Origin: Bacterioplanoides sp. SCSIO 12839
GTDB lineage: Bacteria > Pseudomonadota > Gammaproteobacteria > Pseudomonadales > Oceanobacteraceae
Direction of reading: 5' to 3'
Length of the DNA stretch: 64,000 nt
Assembly: GCF_024397975.1 (NCBI RefSeq)
Contig: NZ_CP073745.1
Coordinates: 1,948,501-2,012,500 of the forward strand
Positions 1 to 8,392 of the stretch are shown piece after piece. Position numbers and translations under genes: made by a program. Within the stretch, counting starts at the first letter, position 1; every line of letters begins with the position of its first letter. The notes under the pieces are model-generated. The model saw only the letters and a program-made list of their open reading frames with translations. It was not told the DNA's origin and did not search any database.

Positions 1-684
1 AAACACTGGGCCATCGGTCACTCCAGAAGCTTCTTGCCAGTCCTGATAGGCCGTTACCGGACAAAGCTGCCTGAGCGCCGGAACAAAATATTGCCTGCCC
101 TGCTGGCCTGCCACCCCTCGATCCCCCTTGCTTCTCGGAATGTTAATTGTCATTCCTCTGCTGTGTTCAACCTGAATGTGCTCAAACCTGACGCGCGACA
201 GCTCATCACTGCGGAAGGCTCGCCAGAAGCCCATTAGCAACAGAGATCGGTTTCTAAGTGCTGTCAGTGATGAGGCCGCCTCACTTTCTGGTTGTTCCAG
301 ACTATTCACAATCAACTGCAACTGCTGCAACTCAATCGGCTTCGCCTGTTTTTGAATGGTCGGGTGAAGCTCGGCAATGCCTTTGAGTACCTTTTTTACG
401 TAAGGCGTTTTGGTGGGGTCGGCAAATCCTTGCTGCTGATGCCAGGCCGCAAGTCCAGCCAGGCGCTGGCGCAAGGTTGCAGCGGAATGCTTGTCAGCAA
501 AAGCGACCAGGTAGCGGGCTATCTCCTCCGAGGTGGTTGGCAGCATACCTCCCCATGCTGTTTCAAAGTGCTCTACCGCTGAGCGATAGCTTTTCCGGGT
601 GTTTTCCCGGGTGGCAGCATGCAGGTAGTCATCCAGGGCGATATCCACTGAGCCATTTGCTGCTGTATTGCTGAGCTTTTTCAA
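1..684 (-). CDS. Tyrosine recombinase (phage integrase family), C-terminus cut by the window edge
   Basis: Reading the minus strand gives an uninterrupted frame of about 228 codons that runs off the left end. It has the layout of a tyrosine recombinase: an N-terminal helical SAM-like DNA-binding domain (residues about 10-95), then the start of the catalytic domain. The segment LLLMGFWRAFRSDELSRV (about residues 135-152) carries the first catalytic arginine in the family pattern R-x-D-E-L. The HxxR box and the nucleophilic tyrosine would lie outside the window. An in-frame TAG sits at 706-708, so the start must be downstream of it. TTG at 684 is the likeliest and TTG 696 is possible; no strong ribosome site decides. 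It is divergent from the KfrA-like gene, with an AT-rich spacer between them. The family is secure; its target site is unknown. Confidence 0.8.
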   Translation of the reverse strand, partial: MKKLSNTAANGSVDIALDDYLHAATRENTRKSYRSAVEHFETAWGGMLPTTSEEIARYLVAFADKHSAATLRQRLAGLAAWHQQQGFADPTKTPYVKKVLKGIAELHPTIQKQAKPIELQQLQLIVNSLEQPESEAASSLTALRNRSLLLMGFWRAFRSDELSRVRFEHIQVEHSRGMTINIPRSKGDRGVAGQQGRQYFVPALRQLCPVTAYQDWQEASGVTDGPVF

Positions 685-789
685 GGGCTTATGCAAACCT
701 TTTCGCTATTCACATTTAATAATGTGTAATTATCTTAAGTTAATTTAGTAAATTCAATTTTAAATTTATTATGATTTTTAGAATGTAAA

Positions 790-814
790 TACGTAGTATG
801 TAATACAGTACGTA
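790..814. promoter_or_regulatory. Paired TACGTA palindromes in the divergent integrase/kfrA promoter region
   Basis: Two perfect TACGTA palindromes lie at 790-795 and 809-814, 19 bp apart, in a very AT-rich spacer between two divergent genes. KfrA-type proteins are known to bind their own promoters, so an operator is plausible. The role is inferred. Confidence 0.35.
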
Positions 815-851
815 ATAGATTAAAATCCCTTTCAGAAAAACGGTGAAAATC

Positions 852-1922
852 ATGGCCAGAGGCGGAATAAATAAGCAGCGGGTAATGCAGGCACGGGAAA
901 CCTTGCTCAGCCAGGGCAAACACCCCTCAATTGATGCCGTACGGGTCGTATTGGGAAATACCGGCTCCAAATCCACCATTCATCGCTATCTGCGGGAGAT
1001 TGAGCAGGAGCTGAAAGTCAGTCAGGATTCATCCGGCACCACACGATTGAGCCAGCCACTCACAGAGCTGGTTGGCCGATTGGCAGACACTCTGCAGCAA
1101 GAAGCCAGGCAAGCCATAGAGTTAGCCGACCAGCAACACCAACAGGAACAACTGGCGTTTAGTCAGCGCCTTGGGGATTTAAATAAAGAGAATCAGCAAC
1201 TACAGCAGCAATTACAGGCCTGCCAGGAACAGCTTGCTCATACTCAACAAGAAAGAGATCAAGCATTGGCAGATAAACAGGCCGTGCAACAAGAGCTGAA
1301 CACCAGCCAGCAGCACCAGGCTCGCTTCGCAGCCGTCGAGATTGAGCAGCAAAAACAGATTGAATCGTTAGAAGAAAAACACCGTCATAGCCGTGAGGCA
1401 CTGAATCACTACCGGGATTCGGTACAGCAGCAGCGTGAACAGGATATTCGCCAGCATGAGCAGCAGCGCCAGCAGCTACAGGTGGAGATTCGAGCGCTAC
1501 AGCATACCATCAGTGTACAGCAAACCAGCTTGTCGCAACTGAACAATCAGAATGGGCAGCTACAGGCAGATTATAGTCACACTCAACAGCGATCAAAGGA
1601 CCTTCAGCAACAGCTGAAAACACTACAACAGTCGAGCGAGCAAACCACTCAACAGCTGACCAGCACCCAGCAATCGTATAGCCAGTTACAGCTAGAGCAC
1701 GATCAACTGCAGAACAACAACCAGCAGCTGAAGCAGCAATACCAAGAACAACAGCTTCTGGCCGCTAACGACAGCCAAACACTAAGCGCAAAAATCGATG
1801 AGGAAGTCAGCCGCCTGCAGCAAGCACAACTGGAAATTACCGCGTTAAAAGCACAGGTGATGAGCAAGGATGAGATGCTGGAGCGGCTGCTCGACGCCAA
1901 TAAAAAAGCCAGAACAGAATAA
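852..1922 (+). CDS. KfrA-like DNA-binding protein with long Gln-rich coiled coil
   Basis: This 356-residue protein has an N-terminal helical DNA-binding domain of the KfrA_N type (residues about 1-110, including the segment VLGNTGSKSTIHRYLREI). A long coiled coil extremely rich in Gln, Leu and Glu follows to the C-terminus. KfrA proteins are plasmid-encoded DNA binders that repress their own promoter and can form filaments along DNA; a chromosomal copy beside an integrase is a recurrent arrangement. ATG 852 is preferred because GGTGA lies five bases upstream; GTG 843 in the same frame would add three residues. The stop codon lies inside a terminator hairpin shared with the convergent glutathione reductase gene. 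The DNA-binding and coiled-coil assignment is firm; the cellular role is not known. Confidence 0.75.
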   Translation: MARGGINKQRVMQARETLLSQGKHPSIDAVRVVLGNTGSKSTIHRYLREIEQELKVSQDSSGTTRLSQPLTELVGRLADTLQQEARQAIELADQQHQQEQLAFSQRLGDLNKENQQLQQQLQACQEQLAHTQQERDQALADKQAVQQELNTSQQHQARFAAVEIEQQKQIESLEEKHRHSREALNHYRDSVQQQREQDIRQHEQQRQQLQVEIRALQHTISVQQTSLSQLNNQNGQLQADYSHTQQRSKDLQQQLKTLQQSSEQTTQQLTSTQQSYSQLQLEHDQLQNNNQQLKQQYQEQQLLAANDSQTLSAKIDEEVSRLQQAQLEITALKAQVMSKDEMLERLLDANKKARTE

Positions 1923-1939
1923 ATCTGTTCTGGCTTTGT
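1902..1939. terminator. Bidirectional intrinsic terminator for kfrA-like gene and gor
   Basis: A perfect 10-bp stem (GCCAGAACAG / CTGTTCTGGC) with a 7-base loop spans 1908-1934. It is followed by TTT on the plus strand and by six T on the minus strand. It lies between convergent genes and overlaps the last codons and stop of the kfrA-like gene. The better T tract serves the minus-strand gor transcript. Confidence 0.8.
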
Positions 1940-1983
1940 ATGGCTACTAAGCGCTTAGCGTAAATCGCGTGAACTAATACAAA

Positions 1984-3351
1984 TTAACCGCGCGGCGTAC
2001 GCATGGTGACGAATTCTTCAGCCGCAGTTGGGTGAATGCCAATGGTGCTGTCAAACACGGCCTTAGTTGCACCTGCTTTAATGGCAACCGCCAGCCCCTG
2101 AACAATTTCACCGGCATCCGGGCCAACCATATGCGCACCAATCACTTTATCGGTACTGGTTTGCACCAGCAGCTTCATCATGCTGCGCTCAGGCATGCCA
2201 CTGATGGTGTGCTTCATTGGCTTGAAGCTGGATTCAAATACCGACAGATCATCACCAAACTCTTTCACCGCTTCTTCTTCAGTGAGGCCAACGGTAGCAA
2301 TGTTTGGCTGACAGAATACTGCGGTTGGAATATTGCTGTAATCCATCGGTGTGGTGTCGCCGTCGTAGAAGTTGGCAACCAGCTTCATGCCCTGAGCCAA
2401 GGCCACCGGCGTTAAGGCTGGCGTACCAATCACATCACCCAGCGCATAAACACTTGGTACTGAGGTCTGGAAGAAGTCATCAGCGATAATGGTGCCATTG
2501 TCGCGTACTTTGATACCCACTTGCTCCAGGTTCAAACCATCCGTCATTGGACGACGACCCGTTGCGTACATCACAGCGTCGGCTTCGATAGCCTCGCCAG
2601 ATTTCAGCTGACACACCAAGGTGCCATCGACTTGTTTTTCAATGCTGGCAATATCGGAATTGGTACGAATATCGATGCCCTTGGCAGCAATCTGCTCTGC
2701 AGCGAACTGGCGTACACCTTCGTCAAAACCACGCAACACCTGCTCACCGCGATACATCAGCGTTGTGTCTGAACCCAGGCCATTAAAGATGCCAGCAAAT
2801 TCAACCGCAATGTAACCACCGCCAACCACAACCACACGCTCAGGGAAGGCTTCCAGATAGAAAGCTTCGTTGGAGGTGATGGCGTGTTCTGCACCTGGAA
2901 TTTCCGGCTTAAACGGCCAGCCACCAGTGGCAATCACAATTTTATCGGCGGTGTATTCTTTATCGCCGGATTCGCCGCTAACAATAACCGTATTAGCGTC
3001 TTTCAGGCTGGCGGTGCCATTCAGGATTTCAACGCCAGAGTTATCCAGCAGGTTGTTGTAAATACCGTTTAAACGGCCTATTTCAGCGGTTTTGTTATCA
3101 CGCAGTGTTGGCCAATCGAAATTATTTAACTGCCCTTCTACGCCAAAACCCTTAGCTTCTTTGAATTTCTCTGAGTACTCGGATGCATAAACAAACAGCT
3201 TCTTAGGAACACAGCCAACATTGACACAGGTGCCTCCCAGGTAGCGGTTTTCAACTACAGCAACTTTAACACCCTTTGCTGCAGCCATACGGGAAGCGCG
3301 AACACCACCAGAACCAGCACCAATGACTAACAGCTCATAATCTCGACTCAT
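1984..3351 (-). CDS. gor: Glutathione-disulfide reductase
   Basis: This is a 455-residue flavoprotein that reduces glutathione disulfide with NADPH in the cytoplasm. The N-terminal FAD motif GAGSGGVRA is followed by the redox-active disulfide CVNVGC (Cys about 42 and 47). The second nucleotide-binding motif is [11 protein letters not shown], with nearby arginines in the segment [11 protein letters not shown] that fit NADPH rather than NADH preference. The C-terminal HPTAAEE supplies the active-site His-Glu pair from the partner subunit. The start MSRDYELLV at 3351 is chosen because it gives the standard family N-terminus; an upstream in-frame start would add 12 residues that do not look conserved. 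It lies just downstream of gspM on the same strand and may be read through from the secretion operon. Assignment is very secure. Confidence 0.95.
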   Translation of the reverse strand: MSRDYELLVIGAGSGGVRASRMAAAKGVKVAVVENRYLGGTCVNVGCVPKKLFVYASEYSEKFKEAKGFGVEGQLNNFDWPTLRDNKTAEIGRLNGIYNNLLDNSGVEILNGTASLKDANTVIVSGESGDKEYTADKIVIATGGWPFKPEIPGAEHAITSNEAFYLEAFPERVVVVGGGYIAVEFAGIFNGLGSDTTLMYRGEQVLRGFDEGVRQFAAEQIAAKGIDIRTNSDIASIEKQVDGTLVCQLKSGEAIEADAVMYATGRRPMTDGLNLEQVGIKVRDNGTIIADDFFQTSVPSVYALGDVIGTPALTPVALAQGMKLVANFYDGDTTPMDYSNIPTAVFCQPNIATVGLTEEEAVKEFGDDLSVFESSFKPMKHTISGMPERSMMKLLVQTSTDKVIGAHMVGPDAGEIVQGLAVAIKAGATKAVFDSTIGIHPTAAEEFVTMRTPRG

Positions 3352-3409
3352 ACAATTCACTCTTTCTCTGATATGACACTCATACATTCAACCGCCTGTT
3401 ACAGCGATG

Positions 3410-3916
3410 TTATGGTGTCAGTGTAGCTCGTATATCAACCCAGCCTGGATTTTCCTTGCGGTCAATGTTGATTTGGCTGACCCGGATGCCATTACTGGAC
3501 TGTAAGTTTTCCAACCATTCAATGGCCTCATCAAAGGCCACTTTTTCCAACCAGACACGCAAACCTTTGCCATCCTGCTCATATCGACTCAGCAAAATGC
3601 CGCTTTTTCGCGCCTGCTGGGTAACCACAGACAATATAGGGCCAGAAGAAGTTCCCGCAGCGCCGCCAAATTTGTGAGCGTTATCAGCAATACGGTTATA
3701 GCTGGCAACTGCTCGTTCAAGTTTATTTTCCAGCTGACGCTGCTCTTTAATCAAAGGGGCATACACCATAAGAAAGACCAGAGCCAGAGCAACAAAAACA
3801 GCTACTCCACGAACGATCAACTGATCTCGCGCCTGAAGCGCTTCATACCAGGATTGTGCTGCTTTGACCTGCGGGTGATTGACCACCTGGTCTTTCAATT
3901 GTTCCAACTGACTCAT
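3410..3916 (-). CDS. gspM: Type II secretion system protein M
   Basis: GspM is a 168-residue inner-membrane component of the type II secretion assembly platform that pairs with GspL. A short cytoplasmic N-terminus is followed by one membrane segment (about residues 35-54, VRGVAVFVALALVFLMVYA) and a periplasmic ferredoxin-like domain ending near SQINIDRKENPGWVDIRATL. The length matches the family. It overlaps the end of gspL by four bases, which indicates translational coupling, and it is the last secretion gene of the operon. No gspN follows; glutathione reductase does. Identity rests on membrane topology, domain pattern and position. Confidence 0.9.
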   Translation of the reverse strand: MSQLEQLKDQVVNHPQVKAAQSWYEALQARDQLIVRGVAVFVALALVFLMVYAPLIKEQRQLENKLERAVASYNRIADNAHKFGGAAGTSSGPILSVVTQQARKSGILLSRYEQDGKGLRVWLEKVAFDEAIEWLENLQSSNGIRVSQINIDRKENPGWVDIRATLTP

Positions 3917-5118
3917 GCTGCGCCTCCGATTTTCAAACGGCCTTTAACACCGTCTTTGTCATTGGTTGCCGAAGACACTTCTGCAGTCAGGCCTTCTTGC
4001 TCCAGTGCTTGTTTGAGGGTTTGCAACTCCGACAACGACCCGGCTTTCACCTCAACCACCAGTTCATTCAGGCGGTCATTGAAACGTATCGACTGAAAGT
4101 GCAGCGTCTTTTTACCCTTGTTGGCTGCGTATACACGAGAGGCACGATGAATTAACTGAATAAAACCAGCACCCTCAGCACTATTACCACCAGACAGCTT
4201 TTCGCGCATCTGGCGATCCAGGCTACGAACGCGCTCACCCGGGAACAGTTGCTTATATAAATCAACGGCAGCCTGCCGGACTTGCGTCTCCTGCTGCTTC
4301 AGCGCGATATTATCGATAAATAAATAACCGGCTGTGAGTACAGCCCAGGCAGCGGCAATGGCTGCCAAAGGACGCCACCAGGCAGCGGGCTTATCTTCCT
4401 TGCGTTCACGAACCTGATAGTCACCCACCATCAGACTGACTAATTTACTGTCCAGAGCGGAATCCAGCTCAGAATTGCGAGTGCTTGCCTGAACATCAAT
4501 ATTGCCAAAGGTTTCTGCAAAACCGGTTTCGATGGTGGTTTTCACCATTTGCGCCTGGTCCAGACCTGCCGCCCAAATGTTCAACTGATCAGCGCTGAAT
4601 TCCGACAGCAGATCTTCCAGAACCGGAGTCAGGGCGAATGCCGGAATCCAGCCTTCAAACGTTCCGGGCAATAATAATTGCCAGCCGCTATAGTGTTGGC
4701 GCAGCAGGTTTTGCTGTGGCAATAATTGGGTTTCAGGAATGATGTCGCGCACCTGCAAATGATGCAGTTCACACTGCTGAATCAGACGCTCGATTAGATC
4801 TATCGCAACCACATAAGCACGAACTTTTTTATCCTGCTTGCCTGCTGGCACAACAAGGTAGTTATCAACGTCGCTGATCAGGCATTCTTCCAACGCAAAC
4901 GGCAGCGCTTTAGCCAAATTACGATTACTGACACCAGGCATGGAGACCCAGTGTGTTGAATAATTAGTGGCAGACAGCACCAGGCGTACCTGACTTAAAT
5001 CCGGCTGCTCACTTGCCCAGCTTTCCAGCGGGCGACTGTCATGGTCAAAATCAGCATGAATATCGCCAATTAACCAGCGGCCCTCTGCGGCTTGCCACTG
5101 TACCTTTTTTGTTTCCAT
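3913..5118 (-). CDS. gspL: Type II secretion system protein L
   Basis: GspL (401 residues) links the cytoplasmic ATPase GspE to the inner-membrane platform. The N-terminal part (about residues 1-245) is the actin-like cytoplasmic domain that binds GspE. A single transmembrane helix follows near residues 248-268 (PLAAIAAAWAVLTAGYLFI), and then a periplasmic domain that should pair with GspM. Length and layout are typical. It lies 14 bases downstream of gspK and overlaps gspM, so the genes are coupled. The sequence shows no missing region. Confidence 0.92.
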   Translation of the reverse strand: METKKVQWQAAEGRWLIGDIHADFDHDSRPLESWASEQPDLSQVRLVLSATNYSTHWVSMPGVSNRNLAKALPFALEECLISDVDNYLVVPAGKQDKKVRAYVVAIDLIERLIQQCELHHLQVRDIIPETQLLPQQNLLRQHYSGWQLLLPGTFEGWIPAFALTPVLEDLLSEFSADQLNIWAAGLDQAQMVKTTIETGFAETFGNIDVQASTRNSELDSALDSKLVSLMVGDYQVRERKEDKPAAWWRPLAAIAAAWAVLTAGYLFIDNIALKQQETQVRQAAVDLYKQLFPGERVRSLDRQMREKLSGGNSAEGAGFIQLIHRASRVYAANKGKKTLHFQSIRFNDRLNELVVEVKAGSLSELQTLKQALEQEGLTAEVSSATNDKDGVKGRLKIGGAA

Positions 5119-5132
5119 GTCACATTCTCTGA

Positions 5133-6200
5133 TCAGGTCGAACCGTTATCCGACTGGTCATTACTATTGTTGGTATCGGTATTTAGTGTCTGCTCTGACG
5201 GTTTTTCTTCGCGACGGGAATAATCCCGATAAATCGTCGTCATGCGAGCATCTGCTTTATCACGCTTAATCAACGCTTCGCTGGTGGCGTAGCGCTCATT
5301 AAGGTCAACCCGGGCGAACATTTCAAAATATTCACTGTTAATACTGAAATCACTTTTTTCCCATTTGGGCTGTGTATTATTGCTGTTATTGTTTTCTGAA
5401 CTGCTGTTGGCAGCATCAGTATCATTGGCTTGTGGCTGAGTATATCGCTCCAGCAGACTTTGATTCCAGAAGTCATCAACACTGGCATACCCTTCTTCTC
5501 CTCGCGCACTAACCAGTGACTGGCCATCCTGCAACGACAAACCAGAGTCTAAAGATGCCAGCACAGCAGCACTGGCCGTATTGACATTGAGCTGTACTTC
5601 AGCAGGCAGGCAGGAAACATAAGGCAACAATGACTGATAGGATTTAAGGTCAAAATTCTCGATCAGTAATAACTCAGAAACATGCTTACAGCTTTGGTAG
5701 GCCGGACGATAAGGCACCTCCAGCGACTCATAGATATCATCTACCTGGCTGTTTTTATCCATCCAACGTGCGGTTGCATTCGCCAGCTGTGTATCCAGGC
5801 CAAGCAGGTTTAATAAATTACTGAACCTCTGGGTTTGCAGTGTTTTATTTGCTGCGCCTGCCGACAGGCTATTGAGATTAAATCGCCCCTGGGCGTCGGT
5901 GATTTTCAGATAAACCTTACCTGGCTCCAGCGGAAAGGTGCGTGGCTGAGTCCACTCTTCATTAGCATGGTCTTTTTCTTTGTCGGCATTCCAGTCCAGG
6001 TATAAACCAACCCTGACCGCCTGCTCAGCCGCATTGGTAAACGCCCGACTCTGTTGCAGGGTAAACATATTGGCACTGCGCTGAATGTTGACGGCTTGGC
6101 GGTCAATGATGGCAACCGCCAATAACGACACCACAGAAAAGATCAGCAACACCATAATCAGTGCCAGACCTTTCTGCTGCTGGTAATTAACCACCCGCAT
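5133..6200 (-). CDS. gspK: Type II secretion minor pseudopilin K
   Basis: GspK is the large minor pseudopilin that caps the pseudopilus tip. The prepilin peptidase site is QQQKG followed by LALIMVLL. As usual for GspK, the Glu at mature position 5 found in other pseudopilins is absent. ATG 6200 is chosen because it has GGTGA upstream and gives an 11-residue leader; two further in-frame ATGs lie upstream. The 355-residue protein has an Asn/Ser-rich insertion (about residues 260-280, following YTQPQANDTDAANSSS) and an Asn/Ser/Asp-rich tail, both low-complexity. The start overlaps the 3' end of gspJ by 14 bases. Family assignment is secure. Confidence 0.92.
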   Translation of the reverse strand: MRVVNYQQQKGLALIMVLLIFSVVSLLAVAIIDRQAVNIQRSANMFTLQQSRAFTNAAEQAVRVGLYLDWNADKEKDHANEEWTQPRTFPLEPGKVYLKITDAQGRFNLNSLSAGAANKTLQTQRFSNLLNLLGLDTQLANATARWMDKNSQVDDIYESLEVPYRPAYQSCKHVSELLLIENFDLKSYQSLLPYVSCLPAEVQLNVNTASAAVLASLDSGLSLQDGQSLVSARGEEGYASVDDFWNQSLLERYTQPQANDTDAANSSSENNNSNNTQPKWEKSDFSINSEYFEMFARVDLNERYATSEALIKRDKADARMTTIYRDYSRREEKPSEQTLNTDTNNSNDQSDNGST

Positions 6201-6921
6201 TGGATTCACCATCATGGGCAATCAGCCAGATACGTTCTATTTCACCCAAACGCGGTAATTCAAAGCGCCAGCGAATCGCTAATGGCACGCTGACATCACT
6301 GCTCTGGCTTGTGGGTGGCCAGCTGGTTTGCCAGTCTCTGCCTTGTGCTTCAGCCGCCTGCCCTTGTTGCTGCCTCTGGCGCTCAACCAGCAACTCCATA
6401 TCCAGCGTCTCAATTTGCTCCAATACAACCTGAGCGACTGGCTCAGAGTCCGACGCCCGATCCAGTACGCGCCAGTAATAACGCACCAGACAATCGGCCT
6501 CCGGCTCGGCAACCCCCCAGGATAATAAACGCGCCTTGGCACTTTCACAGACTTCGTCATCAATGGATTCGAGCCGATAAGCGACACGCTGCAAGGTACT
6601 GCGCGGATCCTGAGCGACTGGCGAATTACGCCAGCCCGCTCGGGTAAATTCCAGCGGGTAGTCACCGCTTTCGAGTATTAACGAAGCCTGTTCGTCACCG
6701 TAATTATCACGCACTGAACGGTTGATAAACTGCTCCATATCGCGACTGACCACCTGATTAAAGCGCTGCAGGCTGATCAGCTGCTCTGACGTCACTTCGG
6801 TTGCGCTTTTGGTATCAATCACGCTGCGTAACAGCTGACTGGCACCCACACCCAAGGTCGCCGTAATGGCGACAGCCACCAAAACCTCAAGCAAGGTAAA
6901 ACCGGACAACGATCGTTTCAC
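6187..6921 (-). CDS. gspJ: Type II secretion minor pseudopilin J
   Basis: GspJ (244 residues) is a minor pseudopilin that forms the tip complex with GspI and GspK. It has the classical prepilin signature: a short basic leader, MKRSLSG, then FTLLEVLVAVAIT with Glu at mature position 5. The start codon is GTG, sharing one base with the TAG stop of gspI (TAGTG), which indicates strict translational coupling. The C-terminal part (FELPRLGEIERIWLI) is typical. It lies in the middle of the operon between gspI and gspK. Confidence 0.92.
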   Translation of the reverse strand: MKRSLSGFTLLEVLVAVAITATLGVGASQLLRSVIDTKSATEVTSEQLISLQRFNQVVSRDMEQFINRSVRDNYGDEQASLILESGDYPLEFTRAGWRNSPVAQDPRSTLQRVAYRLESIDDEVCESAKARLLSWGVAEPEADCLVRYYWRVLDRASDSEPVAQVVLEQIETLDMELLVERQRQQQGQAAEAQGRDWQTSWPPTSQSSDVSVPLAIRWRFELPRLGEIERIWLIAHDGESNAGG

Positions 6922-7316
6922 TAATATTTCCCCACAATGGTGGCCAGTGTGGCGAGATTAGATTCTTTGTCGTTGAGGTCAGCGACCGACACGGTTACCC
7001 GGCGAGTGTCAGGAAGCTGGGTGTTTTCTATTTTAGTATTGACCCGCCATTCACGACCGGCCATATCAATCACATCATTGCTGTCACTGACATTGGGGAA
7101 AGGTGCCAGGCGTATCTCCGCGAGCTGATTTTCAGCAACAAATGCAGCCAGTGTTTTATCTTGCAGGTACAGCAAGTTGCCAACACTTTGGCTGGTTGTC
7201 TGGCTAATGGTTGTTGCGATCACAGCAAAAATAGTGACGGCAATCATGACTTCCAGCAAAGTGAAACCACCCTGCTTGCCCGGAGATTGAATGGATTGAG
7301 AGCGCATCATAATCAT
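6921..7316 (-). CDS. gspI: Type II secretion minor pseudopilin I
   Basis: GspI (131 residues) is a minor pseudopilin of the type II secretion tip complex. A basic leader with GKQGG precedes the mature N-terminus FTLLEVMIAVTIFAV, with Glu at position 5. The mature globular part is short, as expected for the family, and contains AFVAENQLAEIRL, a segment well conserved in GspI. The ATG at 7316 overlaps the gspH stop by one base and has GAGG just upstream. In-frame ATG codons at 7310 and 7307 are alternatives and would not alter the mature protein. Confidence 0.92.
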   Translation of the reverse strand: MIMMRSQSIQSPGKQGGFTLLEVMIAVTIFAVIATTISQTTSQSVGNLLYLQDKTLAAFVAENQLAEIRLAPFPNVSDSNDVIDMAGREWRVNTKIENTQLPDTRRVTVSVADLNDKESNLATLATIVGKY

Positions 7317-7891
7317 CAGCCCTCAAATCGCTCGGTCTGAATCATCAGTTGGCTAAAACCATCGCCGCTCAACAGGATAACAAAACTGTTGTCCTGTTGA
7401 TGACTTAACTCCAGGCGAAACGGTGTGTATTCGTCGGAAGACAAAAACAACAGCGCAGGTTTTGGCCCCTCTTCATCATCGAGCAACTCATCAAAATCCA
7501 CTTCAGTATCTTCAACAAACAAGCGCATCTCGACAGACTCTGGTGCTTCAAGTTCTTTTTTTAACGGACCTTCAGCGTGAGCTTGCCAGGGGTTTTTAGC
7601 CAGATTAGCCTGCTCTTTACCATCCAGGGCACGAGCCTGCAGGCTGTTTGGGTCAAGATATGACAGCAGTACCAGCTCCTGAATATCCATGGCGATACCA
7701 AAATCGACATTCTGGAAAACGGCATCTTCACGATAAGCATCCAGCAGGACGGTAAGCTGGCGGGCAAACTGCTCTGTCTCATCCAGCGCTGGATTGCTAC
7801 TGGAAGTGAGTGTCGCCATTGACATTAAACCGCCAATAATCGCCAGTACCACCAAAACTTCCAACAGCGTAAAACCGCGCTTATTACTCAT
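7316..7891 (-). CDS. gspH: Type II secretion minor pseudopilin H
   Basis: GspH (191 residues) is a minor pseudopilin with the leader MSNKRG followed by FTLLEVLVVLAIIGGLMSMA, including Glu at mature position 5. The start at 7891 is preferred because it gives the usual six-residue leader and has GGGGAA about eight bases upstream; an in-frame ATG at 7933 would make an atypical 20-residue leader. The mature region carries an acidic stretch (VEDTEVDFDELLDDEEG). The gene lies between gspG and gspI and overlaps gspI by one base. Confidence 0.88.
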   Translation of the reverse strand: MSNKRGFTLLEVLVVLAIIGGLMSMATLTSSSNPALDETEQFARQLTVLLDAYREDAVFQNVDFGIAMDIQELVLLSYLDPNSLQARALDGKEQANLAKNPWQAHAEGPLKKELEAPESVEMRLFVEDTEVDFDELLDDEEGPKPALLFLSSDEYTPFRLELSHQQDNSFVILLSGDGFSQLMIQTERFEG

Positions 7892-7939
7892 GAGGTTGTT
7901 CCCCATGCACTGGCTGTTGCCCGAGCGCTTCATGCCAAA

Positions 7940-8380
7940 TCAGTCGTTGCTGCTGATGTCGGCGCCATCTTCTTCACCGCCTTCGACGCCATCAGCGCCC
8001 AGCGATAAAATTTCATAGCTATTGGCTTTTTCGCGGAAGTAGACAAACTCATTACCCCAGGCATCGGTTGGGACATTATTGCCTTTCAGGTAGCCGCCGG
8101 AGCGATAATTTTTGGGTTCCGGTGAGCCGGATGGCTTGGAAATCAGTGCTTCCAGTCCTTGTTCTGTGGTTGGGTACTGGAAGTTATCCAGCTTGTACAT
8201 GTCCAGGGCGCTTTCAATTAACTTCATCTGGCTCTTGGTGGTTTTAATATTTGCCTCACTGGCTGAACCCAGAATATTGGCTCCCACTAAGGCCATGATG
8301 CCACCAATGATGGCCAATACCACCATCACCTCTAACAGAGTAAAACCGCGTGCATTTTTCATTGTTGGTACTTTTTTCAC
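7940..8380 (-). CDS. gspG: Type II secretion major pseudopilin G
   Basis: GspG is the main subunit of the periplasmic pseudopilus. The leader ends in KNARG and the mature protein begins FTLLEVMVVLAIIGGIMAL. The C-terminal half contains the Pro-Thr-Glu-Gln region QYPTTEQGLEAL and the calcium-site loop around LSLGADGVEGGEEDGAD, both standard for GspG. GTG 8380 is chosen because AGGAG lies nine bases upstream; TTG 8386 is too close to that site and ATG 8362 has no ribosome site. The protein is about 146 residues long with this start. It is preceded by gspF, whose stop overlaps the ribosome site. Confidence 0.93.
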   Translation of the reverse strand: MKKVPTMKNARGFTLLEVMVVLAIIGGIMALVGANILGSASEANIKTTKSQMKLIESALDMYKLDNFQYPTTEQGLEALISKPSGSPEPKNYRSGGYLKGNNVPTDAWGNEFVYFREKANSYEILSLGADGVEGGEEDGADISSND

Positions 8381-8392
8381 GTTCAATTGCTC

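Noticed and set aside
34-674. Plus-strand open frames at the left edge
   Set aside because: They are antiparallel to the recombinase, which shows clear integrase motifs on the minus strand.
3054-3061. TGTTGTAA in gor
   Set aside because: This is an eight-base match only, expected by chance in a window this size.
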